Shown here: positions 1-6,129 of the stretch, piece after piece
Layout: every line of letters starts with the position of its first letter
Position numbering within the stretch: position 1 is the first letter of the stretch
Source of the DNA: Phycisphaerales bacterium
GTDB lineage: Bacteria > Planctomycetota > Phycisphaerae > Phycisphaerales > Phycisphaeraceae
Assembly: GCA_012031455.1 (NCBI GenBank)
Contig: JAAUTM010000100.1
Coordinates: 1 to 6,129 of the forward strand
DNA length: 6,129 nt
Reading direction: 5' to 3'
Notes under the pieces: generated by a model
Database searches by the model: none
Seen by the model: only the letters and a program-made list of their open reading frames with translations
Told to the model about the DNA's origin: nothing
Translations under genes and position numbers: made by a program

Positions 1-1
1 A

Positions 2-317
2 CGGGTGACCCCCAAGGATGACCTGGTTTTCATCAACCCGGTACTTAGTCAACCCAGCAGGCAAAACGGATGAGCGTGAGGAGGGGTGTTTATCATTGCC
101 GGATATCACGGGACTCATTCGACGGCCTGCAGCAATCACCATCACGGCGTTGGATTTGGAAGGGCAGGAATTCATACTCACCTCGGCGGAACTGCCTGCC
201 CGTATATGGCAGCATGAAACCGATCACCTCGATGGGGTACTGATCGTGGACCGCATGGCTCCGATGGACCGGCTTGCCAATGAGAAGAAACTCAGGGATT
301 TGGAACGCAATCGTTGA
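2..317 (+). CDS. def: Peptide deformylase, C-terminal part, 5' truncated and with one frameshift
   Basis: Peptide deformylase removes the N-formyl group from the initiator methionine of nascent proteins at the ribosome, using a metal ion. Two of the three family motifs are visible: EGCLS at 81-95, whose Cys is a metal ligand, and HETDHLDG (HExxH) at 213-236, with two His ligands and the catalytic Glu. The first motif (GxGLAAxQ) must lie before the window. Bases 2-58 read in frame 2 and give the expected DDLVFINPVL strand. The rest, from about base 60 to the TGA at 315-317, reads in frame 3. One extra base near 59-62 explains the shift, and dropping A59 joins QPS to GKTDEREEGC. An ATG at 18 in frame 3 exists but is not the true start, because the conserved strand there lies in the other frame. 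The gene ends 21 bases before fmt, the usual def-fmt order, so they are probably co-transcribed. Identity is firm; whether the break is real is open. Confidence 0.93.
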
Positions 318-326
318 TGGGGGCAT

Positions 327-331
327 GAGAG
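327..331 (+). promoter_or_regulatory. Shine-Dalgarno-like site for fmt
   Basis: GAGAG lies seven bases before the ATG at 339. It supports that ATG as the real fmt start over the downstream TTG at 374, which lacks the conserved N-terminal strand of the family. Confidence 0.5.
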
Positions 332-338
332 TAAATTG

Positions 339-1330
339 ATGCAACTTGTTTTTTTGGTGCGGGTGAATTTGGATTGCCTACGCTCAGGTGGTTGCATGAG
401 CAACATGATGTGGGTTTGGTGGTGACACAACCGGATAAGCCAGCGGGTCGCAAGCGGGAACTCACTCCAACAGCGATTGCGACATTTGCGCTAAAGGCGG
501 GTTTGCAGGTGGTTCGCAGTGAGGATGTGAACACCCCTGAATTCATTGAAACACTCAAGGGTATCGGGGCTGAGGCTTCGGTGGTGATTGCTTTTGGGCA
601 AAAGTTGTCGCCCGGAGTGATCGAGGCCGGGGGCAAGCTGGTCATCAATCTTCATGCATCCCTGTTGCCAAAATACCGTGGTGCAGCTCCGATAAACTGG
701 GCGATGATTCAGGGGGAAACACAAACGGGTTGTCCGTGATCGGCCTGGCACAGCGCATGGATGCAGGGCTGGTGTATGGACATGGTTGCCACAAAGATCG
801 ATCCGCACGAGACGGCTGGGGAACTGCACGATCGGCTGGCGCTGATGGGGCCAGAGGCGGTGGGTCGGGTGCTGACCGAGCATGAGGCAGGCACCTTGTA
901 TGGCCAAGTACAGGATGAGAGCCAAAGCGAGCAAAGCCCCCAAATTGAGCAAGTCCGATGGTTTTGTGGACTGGACAAAAACAGCGTCGGAAGTGGTGGC
1001 ACGGATTCATGGGTTAACGCCTTGGCCGGGGGTAAGAGTTCTGCTGCATCACCAGCGGGATGGCAGCAAGCAGGAATTGCTGCTGCGACGCGCCAGGGTG
1101 GTTGATAACACGGAGCGGGAGGGGGGGGGATGCAAAACATTTGGCGACTTCCACCGACAAACAACCGGGCCAAACTCTGGATGGCGGTTGCGTCGCTTCG
1201 GGCAGGGGAGTGGTGGAATTATTGGAAGTACAGAAACCCGGGACGGGTTTTGTCGATAATAGATTACATCCATGGCCATGGCTGGAACGCTGGCGATCGT
1301 ATGGAACGATTGAACCTTCCAGAAGTATGA
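339..1330 (+). pseudogene. fmt: Methionyl-tRNA formyltransferase, full length but broken by about six frameshifts
   Basis: Fmt formylates Met-tRNA(fMet) with 10-formyltetrahydrofolate for translation initiation in the cytoplasm. The repaired product is about 330 residues, the normal family length. It starts MQLVFFGAGEFGLPTL and has VVTQPDKPAGR in the N-terminal Rossmann domain. The catalytic NLHASLLPKYRGAAPINW follows at 647-700, with Asn at 647-649 and His at 653-655, then MDAG with the catalytic Asp at 760-762. The C-terminal OB-like domain has GLTPWPG, VVELLEVQKPG and GHGWNAGDRMERL. Inferred breaks are: a missing T in the T7 run 349-355; a missing base near 731-733; one extra (or two missing) base near 775-780; an extra A in 924-926; an extra G in the G9 run 1121-1129; and an extra C in 1237-1239. 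As written the gene cannot make intact Fmt. No other nonsense codons or motif losses are evident, so sequencing error is as plausible as true decay. It sits directly after def. Confidence 0.92.
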
Positions 1331-1449
1331 GTATTGCATGACGCTTTGTGATTAATGATGATAGTTGATCTTCTGTGAGGGGGGACGGAACAAGCTGTTG
1401 TGTGTTATTGACTGAACCATGAGGGGGCGATTTATACGAGAGCGTTAAC

Positions 1450-2392
1450 ATGAAGAATTATTCACTGGTATGGGTAGCGTTGTGGGCACTGCTTTGCGGG
1501 GGTGCATCGCCCAGCGTGGCAGACCTGGATAATCCCGGCGGGAGTATCGATCGCATTGAAAAAGACATCGAGCAGATTCAGCAGTTGATTGCAACCAATA
1601 AATCCCGATTGGAAAGCTATCAGGAACAGGTCAAGGAATTGACCGAGGCCCATCAAAAGGCTGAGGAAAAGGCGGCAGAAACGCAGCGTGAATGCAATCA
1701 GGTAAAAGAAGAATTTAATGCTGCCCGTGCCAAAGCTGTGGAAGCTCAGGTCCAATGCGAGGACACCCGAAAGAAGGTACTGCAAAAGCAGCAGGAGGAG
1801 CCGGAGTTCAAACAACTAAAAACACTGCTGGATTTGACGCAGCGAGATTGGGAGGCTCAGCAGGCTCGTGTACTGCTAGCACTTTCCGAACAAGCTGAAT
1901 ACCAGGGGTTGCAAACGCTGCTTGGGGATGCGCGATTGCGTGCAGACCCCGAAGCACAGCGGATTGAATTCAGAACAGCGTTTAATCGCTGCCAATACCC
2001 TGGCAACACTGGAGTCACAGATCGTCCGCATGGAAAGGGACGCGCTGGAAAACGACAAAGAGGCTGCCGCAGTTCAAAAGAAACTCGAAGAACTCAAATC
2101 CCGTATGGAAATAGCCAGTAAAACCCAACTTGAAAATGTTGAGAAACACCCGGAGTATCTGTCAGCAGTCAAGGCCATGGAAGAGGCCCGTCAGGAACAA
2201 ATCAGCGCTCAGAAGGCAGTGGATCAGACCCGTATGAAAGATGCCCAGGCTGAGAACGCCAAGATCAAATCATCCCAGCGCAGGGAAGTTGCACTGAAAA
2301 ATGTGGACAAGGCGGAGAAGGAGTCAGAACGTTTGGAGAATATGCTGCGAGGCAAGAGGTCGGATCTACTTATAGCCCGGCGCAGACGTTGA
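1450..2392 (+). CDS. Exported coiled-coil protein of unknown function, one frameshift
   Basis: I do not recognise a family. The ATG at 1450 opens a signal peptide: Lys2, a hydrophobic core around residues 5-17 and a plausible signal peptidase I site SVA-D after residue 24. LLCG at 14-17 is not a proper lipobox. From about residue 30 to the end the protein is rich in Glu, Lys, Gln and Ala with heptad-like spacing, indicating long coiled coils. Segments near residues 116, 147 and 231 look alike (finding below). The frame moves from 1 to 2 near 1969-1970. Removing one T of GAATTC joins QRIE to SEQRLIAANTL and continues the coiled coil, giving 313 residues with a basic end (ARRRR). Unrepaired, the first frame runs to 2121 with a non-heptad tail. 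The gene starts 119 bases after fmt and ends 31 bases before the TIM-barrel gene. It is probably periplasmic or envelope-associated, perhaps structural, but no function can be assigned. Confidence 0.8.
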
Positions 2393-2423
2393 ATGGCATG
2401 TTGACTTTTCAAATATCAACAGC

Positions 2424-3266
2424 ATGACTCCATCAAATACGAAATCACTGGCGGTATGCAGTTGGTCACTCAAGCCAAAGTCACCTGCGGATTTGGTAGA
2501 AAAGGTCTGCAATACGGGTCTCTCAAGGGTACAACTGGCGCTCAAGCCGCTGGTGCTTGAACCCCAAGTCTGGAGCGATGTGCCCCGGCAACTGGCACGG
2601 GCGGGCATCGGCATCGCGTCGGGCATGTTCAGCACTATCGGTGAGGATTATCGCACTCTGGAGAGCATCAAGCGCACTGGCGGATTGATCCCTGATGAGA
2701 CTTGGGAAGAAAACTGGTCATGGTTGCAGAAAATGGCGCTGTGGGCTGGCCAGCTTCAATTGAAAATCGTATCCGGGCACATCGGCTTCATCCCGCACGA
2801 CCTTGCAGCTCCCCATGCAATCAAATTACTCGACCGCACCGCGCAATTGGCGAAGTTGTTCGCAGCACAAGGCTGTTTGATGCTGATGGAAACCGGGCAG
2901 GAGTCGGCTGACACGCTCATACGTTTCCTTCAGGCCTTTGACCGAAGGAATGTGAAATTGGGAGTGAACTTCGATCCTGCCAACATGATTCTTTATGGGA
3001 AAGGCGACCCTGTTGATGCCCTTGCCAGACTCATGCCATGGGTTAGGCAGGTACACATCAAGGATGCGGTCAGCAGTTCACAGCCGGGCTTGCAATGGGG
3101 AAGCGAGGTCGCTGTCGGAGAGGGAGCGGTGAATTGGCAGGCATTTACACGGGTGCTGCGGGAGGGATGCTTTGCAGGCGATTTAGTCATCGAACGTGAA
3201 CATGGTGATAACAGGGTGATGGATATCCGCAAGGCTGTGGAATTTATCAGCTCATTGCAGAAGTGA
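2424..3266 (+). CDS. Sugar phosphate isomerase/epimerase family TIM-barrel protein
   Basis: The 280-residue product fits the xylose isomerase-like TIM-barrel superfamily (AP endonuclease family 2 fold), whose members isomerise or epimerise sugars and related hydroxy-carbonyl compounds with a divalent metal. The expected metal-site residues appear in order on successive strands: Glu156 (MLMETGQE), Asp184 (NFDPANM), His211 (VHIKDA) and Glu257 (VIERE). His119 in SGHIGF is a likely further active-site residue. It has no signal peptide or membrane segment, so it is cytoplasmic. The length matches hydroxypyruvate isomerase-like and tagatose/xylulose epimerase-like relatives, but the substrate cannot be read from sequence. 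The ATG at 2424 is the first reasonable start, although no Shine-Dalgarno sequence precedes it. The gene is intact, follows the coiled-coil gene by 31 bases on the same strand, and is convergent with the peroxiredoxin gene. No sugar-transport or kinase neighbour is present to suggest a pathway. Confidence 0.88.
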   Translation: MTPSNTKSLAVCSWSLKPKSPADLVEKVCNTGLSRVQLALKPLVLEPQVWSDVPRQLARAGIGIASGMFSTIGEDYRTLESIKRTGGLIPDETWEENWSWLQKMALWAGQLQLKIVSGHIGFIPHDLAAPHAIKLLDRTAQLAKLFAAQGCLMLMETGQESADTLIRFLQAFDRRNVKLGVNFDPANMILYGKGDPVDALARLMPWVRQVHIKDAVSSSQPGLQWGSEVAVGEGAVNWQAFTRVLREGCFAGDLVIEREHGDNRVMDIRKAVEFISSLQK

Positions 3267-3281
3267 GGGCGTGAAAGACAA

Positions 3282-3302
3282 CCCACACCGATTCGGCGTG
3301 GG
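3282..3302 (-). terminator. Rho-independent terminator for the peroxiredoxin gene
   Basis: The inverted repeat CCCAC-A-CCG / CGG-C-GTGGG surrounds a three-base loop between the two convergent genes. Read as minus-strand RNA the central A/C mismatch becomes a G-U pair, so the stem is a continuous nine pairs. It is followed by a moderately U-rich tail (UUGUCUUUC, complement of about 3273-3281). On the plus strand the stem has a mismatch and no U tract, so it should mainly serve the minus-strand gene, whose stop codon is about 40 bases upstream. It may act weakly for the plus-strand gene. Confidence 0.6.
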
Positions 3303-3339
3303 CTTCGGAATCATTGCATTCATCGATGTTGGAGGGGGA

Positions 3340-3906
3340 TTATTCTGGTTTTTCGTTCGCCGCACGCAACTCATCGAGCTTTTTACGAATCATGTCGGCA
3401 TGGCCGCGGGGCGTGACGGTAGGCCAATGGTGGGCAACGTTGCCTTGCGGATCGATAATCACCGTCGATCGCACCGGGCGATTCTGATCCTTGATGGCCT
3501 GATAAATGCGCATGACCTGCTTATCCGTATCTGAGAGCAGCGTGATTTTGAGCTTGTGTTTCTCGGCAAACTTTTTCTGATCCTCGACGCTGTCAGGGCT
3601 CATTCCCAGAATGACTGCACTGAGCTCCGTGAACTTTTCGATGCCATCGGAGAAATCGCAGGCCTGCATGGTGCAGCCGGAGGTGTCAGCCTTGGGGTAA
3701 AAGTAAAGCACCACCCATTTACCTTTAAATTCAGACAGGGACACTTCCTGTCCATGCTGATCGGTACGGGTGAACGCAGGGGCAGGCTGGCCAACCTGGA
3801 TGGATACCTGTTCTTCCGTGGACTCGGTGGTGGCATGAGCTTCGTGAGCTAGAAGCGGGGTGCTGATGATGGTGAGCAATATGGTCATGAGTATTTCAAA
3901 TCGCAT
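3340..3906 (-). CDS. Exported thioredoxin-dependent peroxiredoxin, PrxQ/Bcp type
   Basis: Peroxiredoxins of this type reduce hydrogen peroxide and organic hydroperoxides through a reactive Cys that is recycled by thioredoxin-like partners. The 188-residue product has the thioredoxin-fold AhpC/TSA domain from about residue 37. YFYPKADTSGCTMQACDF holds the peroxidatic Cys78, with Thr75 three before it. Cys83, five residues on, is the resolving Cys, the arrangement typical of PrxQ/Bcp. Arg136 in RPVRSTVIID is the likely catalytic Arg. The N-terminus is a signal peptide: MRFEI, a hydrophobic stretch to about residue 20, then LLA-HEAHA-TTES with two possible cleavage sites. Export suggests a periplasmic enzyme, whereas many Bcp proteins are cytoplasmic. 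I chose the start at 3906 over the longer reading from 3984 because GGAG sits eight bases before it and the signal peptide begins there. The gene is divergent from lptF with 94 bases between, and convergent with the TIM-barrel gene. Confidence 0.93.
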   Translation of the reverse strand: MRFEILMTILLTIISTPLLAHEAHATTESTEEQVSIQVGQPAPAFTRTDQHGQEVSLSEFKGKWVVLYFYPKADTSGCTMQACDFSDGIEKFTELSAVILGMSPDSVEDQKKFAEKHKLKITLLSDTDKQVMRIYQAIKDQNRPVRSTVIIDPQGNVAHHWPTVTPRGHADMIRKKLDELRAANEKPE

Positions 3907-3914
3907 GGTTTGTT

Positions 3915-3918
3915 CTCC
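3915..3918 (-). promoter_or_regulatory. Ribosome binding site of the peroxiredoxin gene
   Basis: On the minus strand GGAG lies eight bases before the ATG at 3906-3904. It selects this start rather than the ATG at 3984, which would place 26 non-hydrophobic residues ahead of the signal peptide. Confidence 0.6.
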
Positions 3919-3933
3919 GCATTGGTGTGGAGG

Positions 3934-3939
3934 ATTATA
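3934..3939 (-). promoter_or_regulatory. Candidate -10 box for the peroxiredoxin gene
   Basis: The minus strand reads a perfect TATAAT here. Transcription would start near 3927 and give a short leader of about 20 bases that still contains the GGAG site. No good -35 box lies 16-18 bases upstream; the nearest partial match, TTGCAC, leaves only 13 bases. The promoter would therefore be weak, activator-dependent or read by another sigma factor. I saw no clear promoter for lptF in the same 94-base gap. Confidence 0.4.
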
Positions 3940-4000
3940 GCCATCGAGTTTGGTGCAAAGCGTATTTCTCACAGGGACATGCAAGCCTTACACTGTACCG

Positions 4001-5668
4001 ATGCCTTGGACGTTGTACCGATTTATTGTGGTGGAACTGATCAAACTGCTGGCCATGGCCTCCCTTGTGCTGGTGCTGCTGGTGAGCACAGCCGTAGCCA
4101 TCAAACCCCTGATTGATGGATTTCTTGAACCGGGCGCGTTATTACGCTTCGTGGCGCTGATGGCTCCAACGATGTTGCAGTTTGCTCTGCCGTTTGCAGC
4201 AGCACTGGCATCCACGCTGGTGTTTTCGCGGATGACGGCTGACAACGAGATCATGGCCTGTTCCGCCGGGGGACTCAGTTATCTGTCCCTGTTTCTTCCC
4301 GTGCTGTATCTGGGATTGCTGCTAATGCTCGGATTGTTTCATCTGTCCAATTCCATCGCCCCGGCCTTCAACCAGCAGGCAGCAGCAGTGATCCAGAAGG
4401 ACATCATCCGGGTGATGGTCAATCAATTGGAACAGGGTCAGGCTTTCAAGACCGGACGGACGGTGATCTACGCCGATTCAGCGGTGGAGCATCAGCCCAC
4501 CACGGAGGAAATTCAGCGGGTGCTCGATGCCGGCTCACGGGTTCCGCCGTTTCGCGCCATCGTGCTTCAGAACGCAGCGGTGGGCATTCTCGGTGACCAA
4601 TCACGGATCGTACGGGAGGGCACAGCCCGCACCGCCAACATTTATCTGTTTCGTGATGGTCGGCGTACCTTTGCCACAGCTTATTTGGAAGATGTCTCCT
4701 ATTACGATGCCTTGCGCGGAGATCTGCTGTACGTTCGCCAATCAGAATGGGCAGCCTTGCCGATCGACACCTCATTGCGAGACCGGCCTCAGTTTCTCAG
4801 CCGAAATCAACTTCGCCAACTGGCTGCCAATCCTGATCGTTTTGACCGGGTGTCACGGGCCAGACAGCAACTGCTTCGGGCGATGGCACGTTCGCAACTC
4901 ATTTTGAATATTGAAGCATCGCTCAAGCAGGAAGGCCAGGTCGTGGAACTGATGGGGATGGGCGAGGAGCAATACCGGATTTATGCCACGGGATTCACGC
5001 GGACGGAAAACGGGCTGGACCTCAGAGGGAACCAAGCTGGCGCGGTGCGTATAGAAATGACCCGTTCCGGCGGCATTGTGCGCCATTTCATCGCCGAGTC
5101 CGTACGCATCGGGGCACGCCAGGATGAATTCGACATGGAGCCTTGGGCGATTATCGAGTTGGTCAATACCAGAGTGCTGGACCCGCGATCCAGCGGACGG
5201 GGAACTGAGCATGCGACATTGACATTGCCAGCTTTGCGCTGGCCTCAGTCGATTTCGAATGTGCATCAGCAAGCCCCTCTGGAAACACTTGGATCCATTG
5301 CCCAGCAGAATCATCCCCATGACAACCGGGTCGTCACGGCACTGATGCAGTTGCAGGATGAATCGGTACGCCTGCTGCGGGAATTATCCAGCCAGTTGCA
5401 TATTCGCGGAGCCAGCGCAGTGACCTGTCTGTTGGTGCTGACACTGGGGGCGCTGCTGGCGATCCGTATGCAAGGGCGATCTCCGCTGGTGGTGTATTTC
5501 TGGAGTTTCATGTTGACGCTGCTGGTGGTCATCATGACGCACGCAGGTCGGTCCGTATGCATGGATACCCGTCTGCCGCTGACCGTAGGTGCGGGAACAA
5601 TCTGGCTGGGGAATGCCGCCCTGGCCGGTGTACTGGGCTGGCAGTTCATGCTGTTGCGAAGGCATTAA
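4001..5668 (+). CDS. lptF: LptF/YjgP-type LPS export permease, enlarged form
   Basis: LptF and LptG form the inner-membrane permease of the LptBFG ABC transporter, which extracts LPS from the outer leaflet of the inner membrane and passes it to the periplasmic Lpt bridge. The 555-residue product has the family layout: three N-terminal membrane helices (about 8-33, 48-75, 93-115), a long periplasmic region (about 116-468), and three C-terminal helices (about 470-488, 495-513, 528-551). The cytoplasmic loop after helix 2, RMTADNEIMACSAGGLSY, is the typical coupling segment expected to contact the LptB ATPase. E. coli LptF is about 366 residues, so the periplasmic region here is roughly twice normal. 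I chose the ATG at 4001 because MPWTLYRF fits the usual short cytoplasmic start; a TTG at 3950 would add an unlikely 17 residues. No clear Shine-Dalgarno site precedes 4001. The gene is followed by lptG after 21 bases, so the two are probably an operon. Confidence 0.9.
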   Translation: MPWTLYRFIVVELIKLLAMASLVLVLLVSTAVAIKPLIDGFLEPGALLRFVALMAPTMLQFALPFAAALASTLVFSRMTADNEIMACSAGGLSYLSLFLPVLYLGLLLMLGLFHLSNSIAPAFNQQAAAVIQKDIIRVMVNQLEQGQAFKTGRTVIYADSAVEHQPTTEEIQRVLDAGSRVPPFRAIVLQNAAVGILGDQSRIVREGTARTANIYLFRDGRRTFATAYLEDVSYYDALRGDLLYVRQSEWAALPIDTSLRDRPQFLSRNQLRQLAANPDRFDRVSRARQQLLRAMARSQLILNIEASLKQEGQVVELMGMGEEQYRIYATGFTRTENGLDLRGNQAGAVRIEMTRSGGIVRHFIAESVRIGARQDEFDMEPWAIIELVNTRVLDPRSSGRGTEHATLTLPALRWPQSISNVHQQAPLETLGSIAQQNHPHDNRVVTALMQLQDESVRLLRELSSQLHIRGASAVTCLLVLTLGALLAIRMQGRSPLVVYFWSFMLTLLVVIMTHAGRSVCMDTRLPLTVGAGTIWLGNAALAGVLGWQFMLLRRH

Positions 5669-5673
5669 TGAGC

Positions 5674-5678
5674 AGGGA
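5674..5678 (+). promoter_or_regulatory. Ribosome binding site for lptG
   Basis: AGGGA lies 11 bases before the ATG at 5690. The earlier ATG at 5668, which overlaps the lptF stop, gives only an 11-codon reading in another frame, so 5690 is the better start. Confidence 0.45.
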
Positions 5679-5689
5679 CATCAAGACTC

Positions 5690-6129
5690 ATGCGATTGAT
5701 TGATAAATACATTCTGCGCAGCTTTGTGCTCAACTACATCATTCTGCTGTTGGTGATGTTGCTGATGATTGTGGTGGTGAGCCTGATTGTGAACATTGAT
5801 GAGTTCATCGGTCCACGTCATGCCCCGTTCGATGGTGTGCTGTCGGGTACCCTCTACACCATTGCGGATTTTTACTTCCCGAATATGTTTTTGCTGTTTG
5901 TCATGATGGGTGGCCTGGCGACGGTGGGGGCGATGGGGTTCACATTCACAGCCTTGTCACGGACAGGGGAACTGCTGGGCATGATCGCCGGGGGAATAAG
6001 TCTGTACCGGGTAGCTCTGCCGGTGTTGGTAGCGGGCTGCATATTGAGTCTGCTGGCTCTGCCGATGCAGGAATGGGTGATCCCCCCTTTGGCTGGCAAA
6101 CTGGCTCGCGGCCCATCGGATGCGCAGTT
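5690..6129 (+). CDS. lptG: LptG/YjgQ-type LPS export permease, N-terminal part
   Basis: The frame is open from the ATG at 5690 to the window edge, giving 146 residues and two bases of the next codon, so the gene is cut off at its 3' end. It opens MRLIDKYILRSFVLNY, a typical LptF/LptG start with a short basic cytoplasmic segment before helix 1 (about 12-34). Helix 2 spans about 61-88 and helix 3 about 103-125. Between them, SRTGELLGMIAGGISLYRVALP is the cytoplasmic coupling segment shared with LptF (there RMTADNEIMACSAGG), where the LptB ATPase is expected to dock. After helix 3 the expected acidic/aromatic turn MQEWVIPPLA leads into the periplasmic domain, which lies beyond the window. Placed 21 bases after lptF, it is the natural second permease subunit. 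Calling this one LptG and the upstream one LptF rests on gene order and N-terminal style; the two families are homologous, so the assignment could be reversed. Confidence 0.87.
   Translation, partial: MRLIDKYILRSFVLNYIILLLVMLLMIVVVSLIVNIDEFIGPRHAPFDGVLSGTLYTIADFYFPNMFLLFVMMGGLATVGAMGFTFTALSRTGELLGMIAGGISLYRVALPVLVAGCILSLLALPMQEWVIPPLAGKLARGPSDAQ

Noticed and set aside
349..355. Programmed ribosomal frameshifting at the T7 run
   Set aside because: Fmt would need six separate shifts, in both directions, and the sites lack a shared slippery heptamer or downstream structure. Programmed recoding is not credible.
491..952. 153-codon minus-strand open frame, with further ones at 645-1010 and 709-1173
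   Set aside because: They lie opposite the conserved Fmt coding pieces, overlap one another, and have His/Pro/Cys/Arg-rich products with no recognisable motif. They are shadows.
1268..1284. CCATGGCCATGGC repeated palindrome
   Set aside because: It encodes the IHGHGW stretch of the Fmt C-terminus and its dyad follows from the codons. Nothing else marks it as a site.
1408..1438. TTGACT (1408-1413) with a TTTATA/TATACG stretch (1431-1438) as a promoter for the coiled-coil gene
   Set aside because: The first box is good, but the second matches poorly at a 17-base spacing. Transcription would also begin almost at the ATG, leaving the G-rich candidate ribosome site at 1421-1428 outside the message.
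3271..3534. Plus-strand open frame antisense to the peroxiredoxin 3' end
   Set aside because: The minus-strand gene has clear catalytic motifs. This frame only mirrors it and includes the terminator hairpin.
4853..5320. 155-codon minus-strand open frame inside lptF
   Set aside because: It lies fully antisense to an intact, well-supported permease and its product shows no family resemblance.

Overview
The window is an ordinary stretch of bacterial chromosome of moderately high GC content. It carries seven genes and no visible mobile element, CRISPR array or RNA gene. The LptF/LptG-type permeases point to a diderm, LPS-type envelope. The opening residues of the LptF homologue, its long form and the Def/Fmt sequence style resemble Planctomycetota (Phycisphaerae-like) or another PVC-group bacterium as I remember them. 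That placement is inference and only moderately secure.

Layout. Bases 2-317 (+) hold the C-terminal part of peptide deformylase (def). Bases 339-1330 (+) hold the whole length of methionyl-tRNA formyltransferase (fmt). Bases 1450-2392 (+) hold an exported coiled-coil protein of unknown function. Bases 2424-3266 (+) hold a TIM-barrel protein of the sugar phosphate isomerase/epimerase (xylose isomerase-like) superfamily. Bases 3340-3906 (-) hold an exported peroxiredoxin of the PrxQ/Bcp type, convergent with the TIM-barrel gene. Bases 4001-5668 (+) hold a large LptF-type permease, divergent from the peroxiredoxin. Bases 5690 to the window end (+) hold the start of an LptG-type permease.

How the genes work together. 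Fmt puts the formyl group on initiator Met-tRNA and Def removes it from nascent proteins, so def-fmt is a functional pair. LptF and LptG would form the inner-membrane permease that, with LptB, extracts LPS for export. The peroxiredoxin probably detoxifies peroxide outside the cytoplasm. The coiled-coil and TIM-barrel genes have no evident link to either pathway.

The most notable feature is how the reading-frame breaks are distributed. I infer one in def, six in fmt and one in the coiled-coil gene, all within about the first 2 kb. I see none in the remaining 4 kb. Several lie in homopolymers (T7, A3, G9, C3), and the repaired proteins keep their catalytic motifs. Low sequence quality near a contig end is the simplest explanation. 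Recent joint decay of the formylation genes is the biological alternative. I found no convincing undescribed system here.
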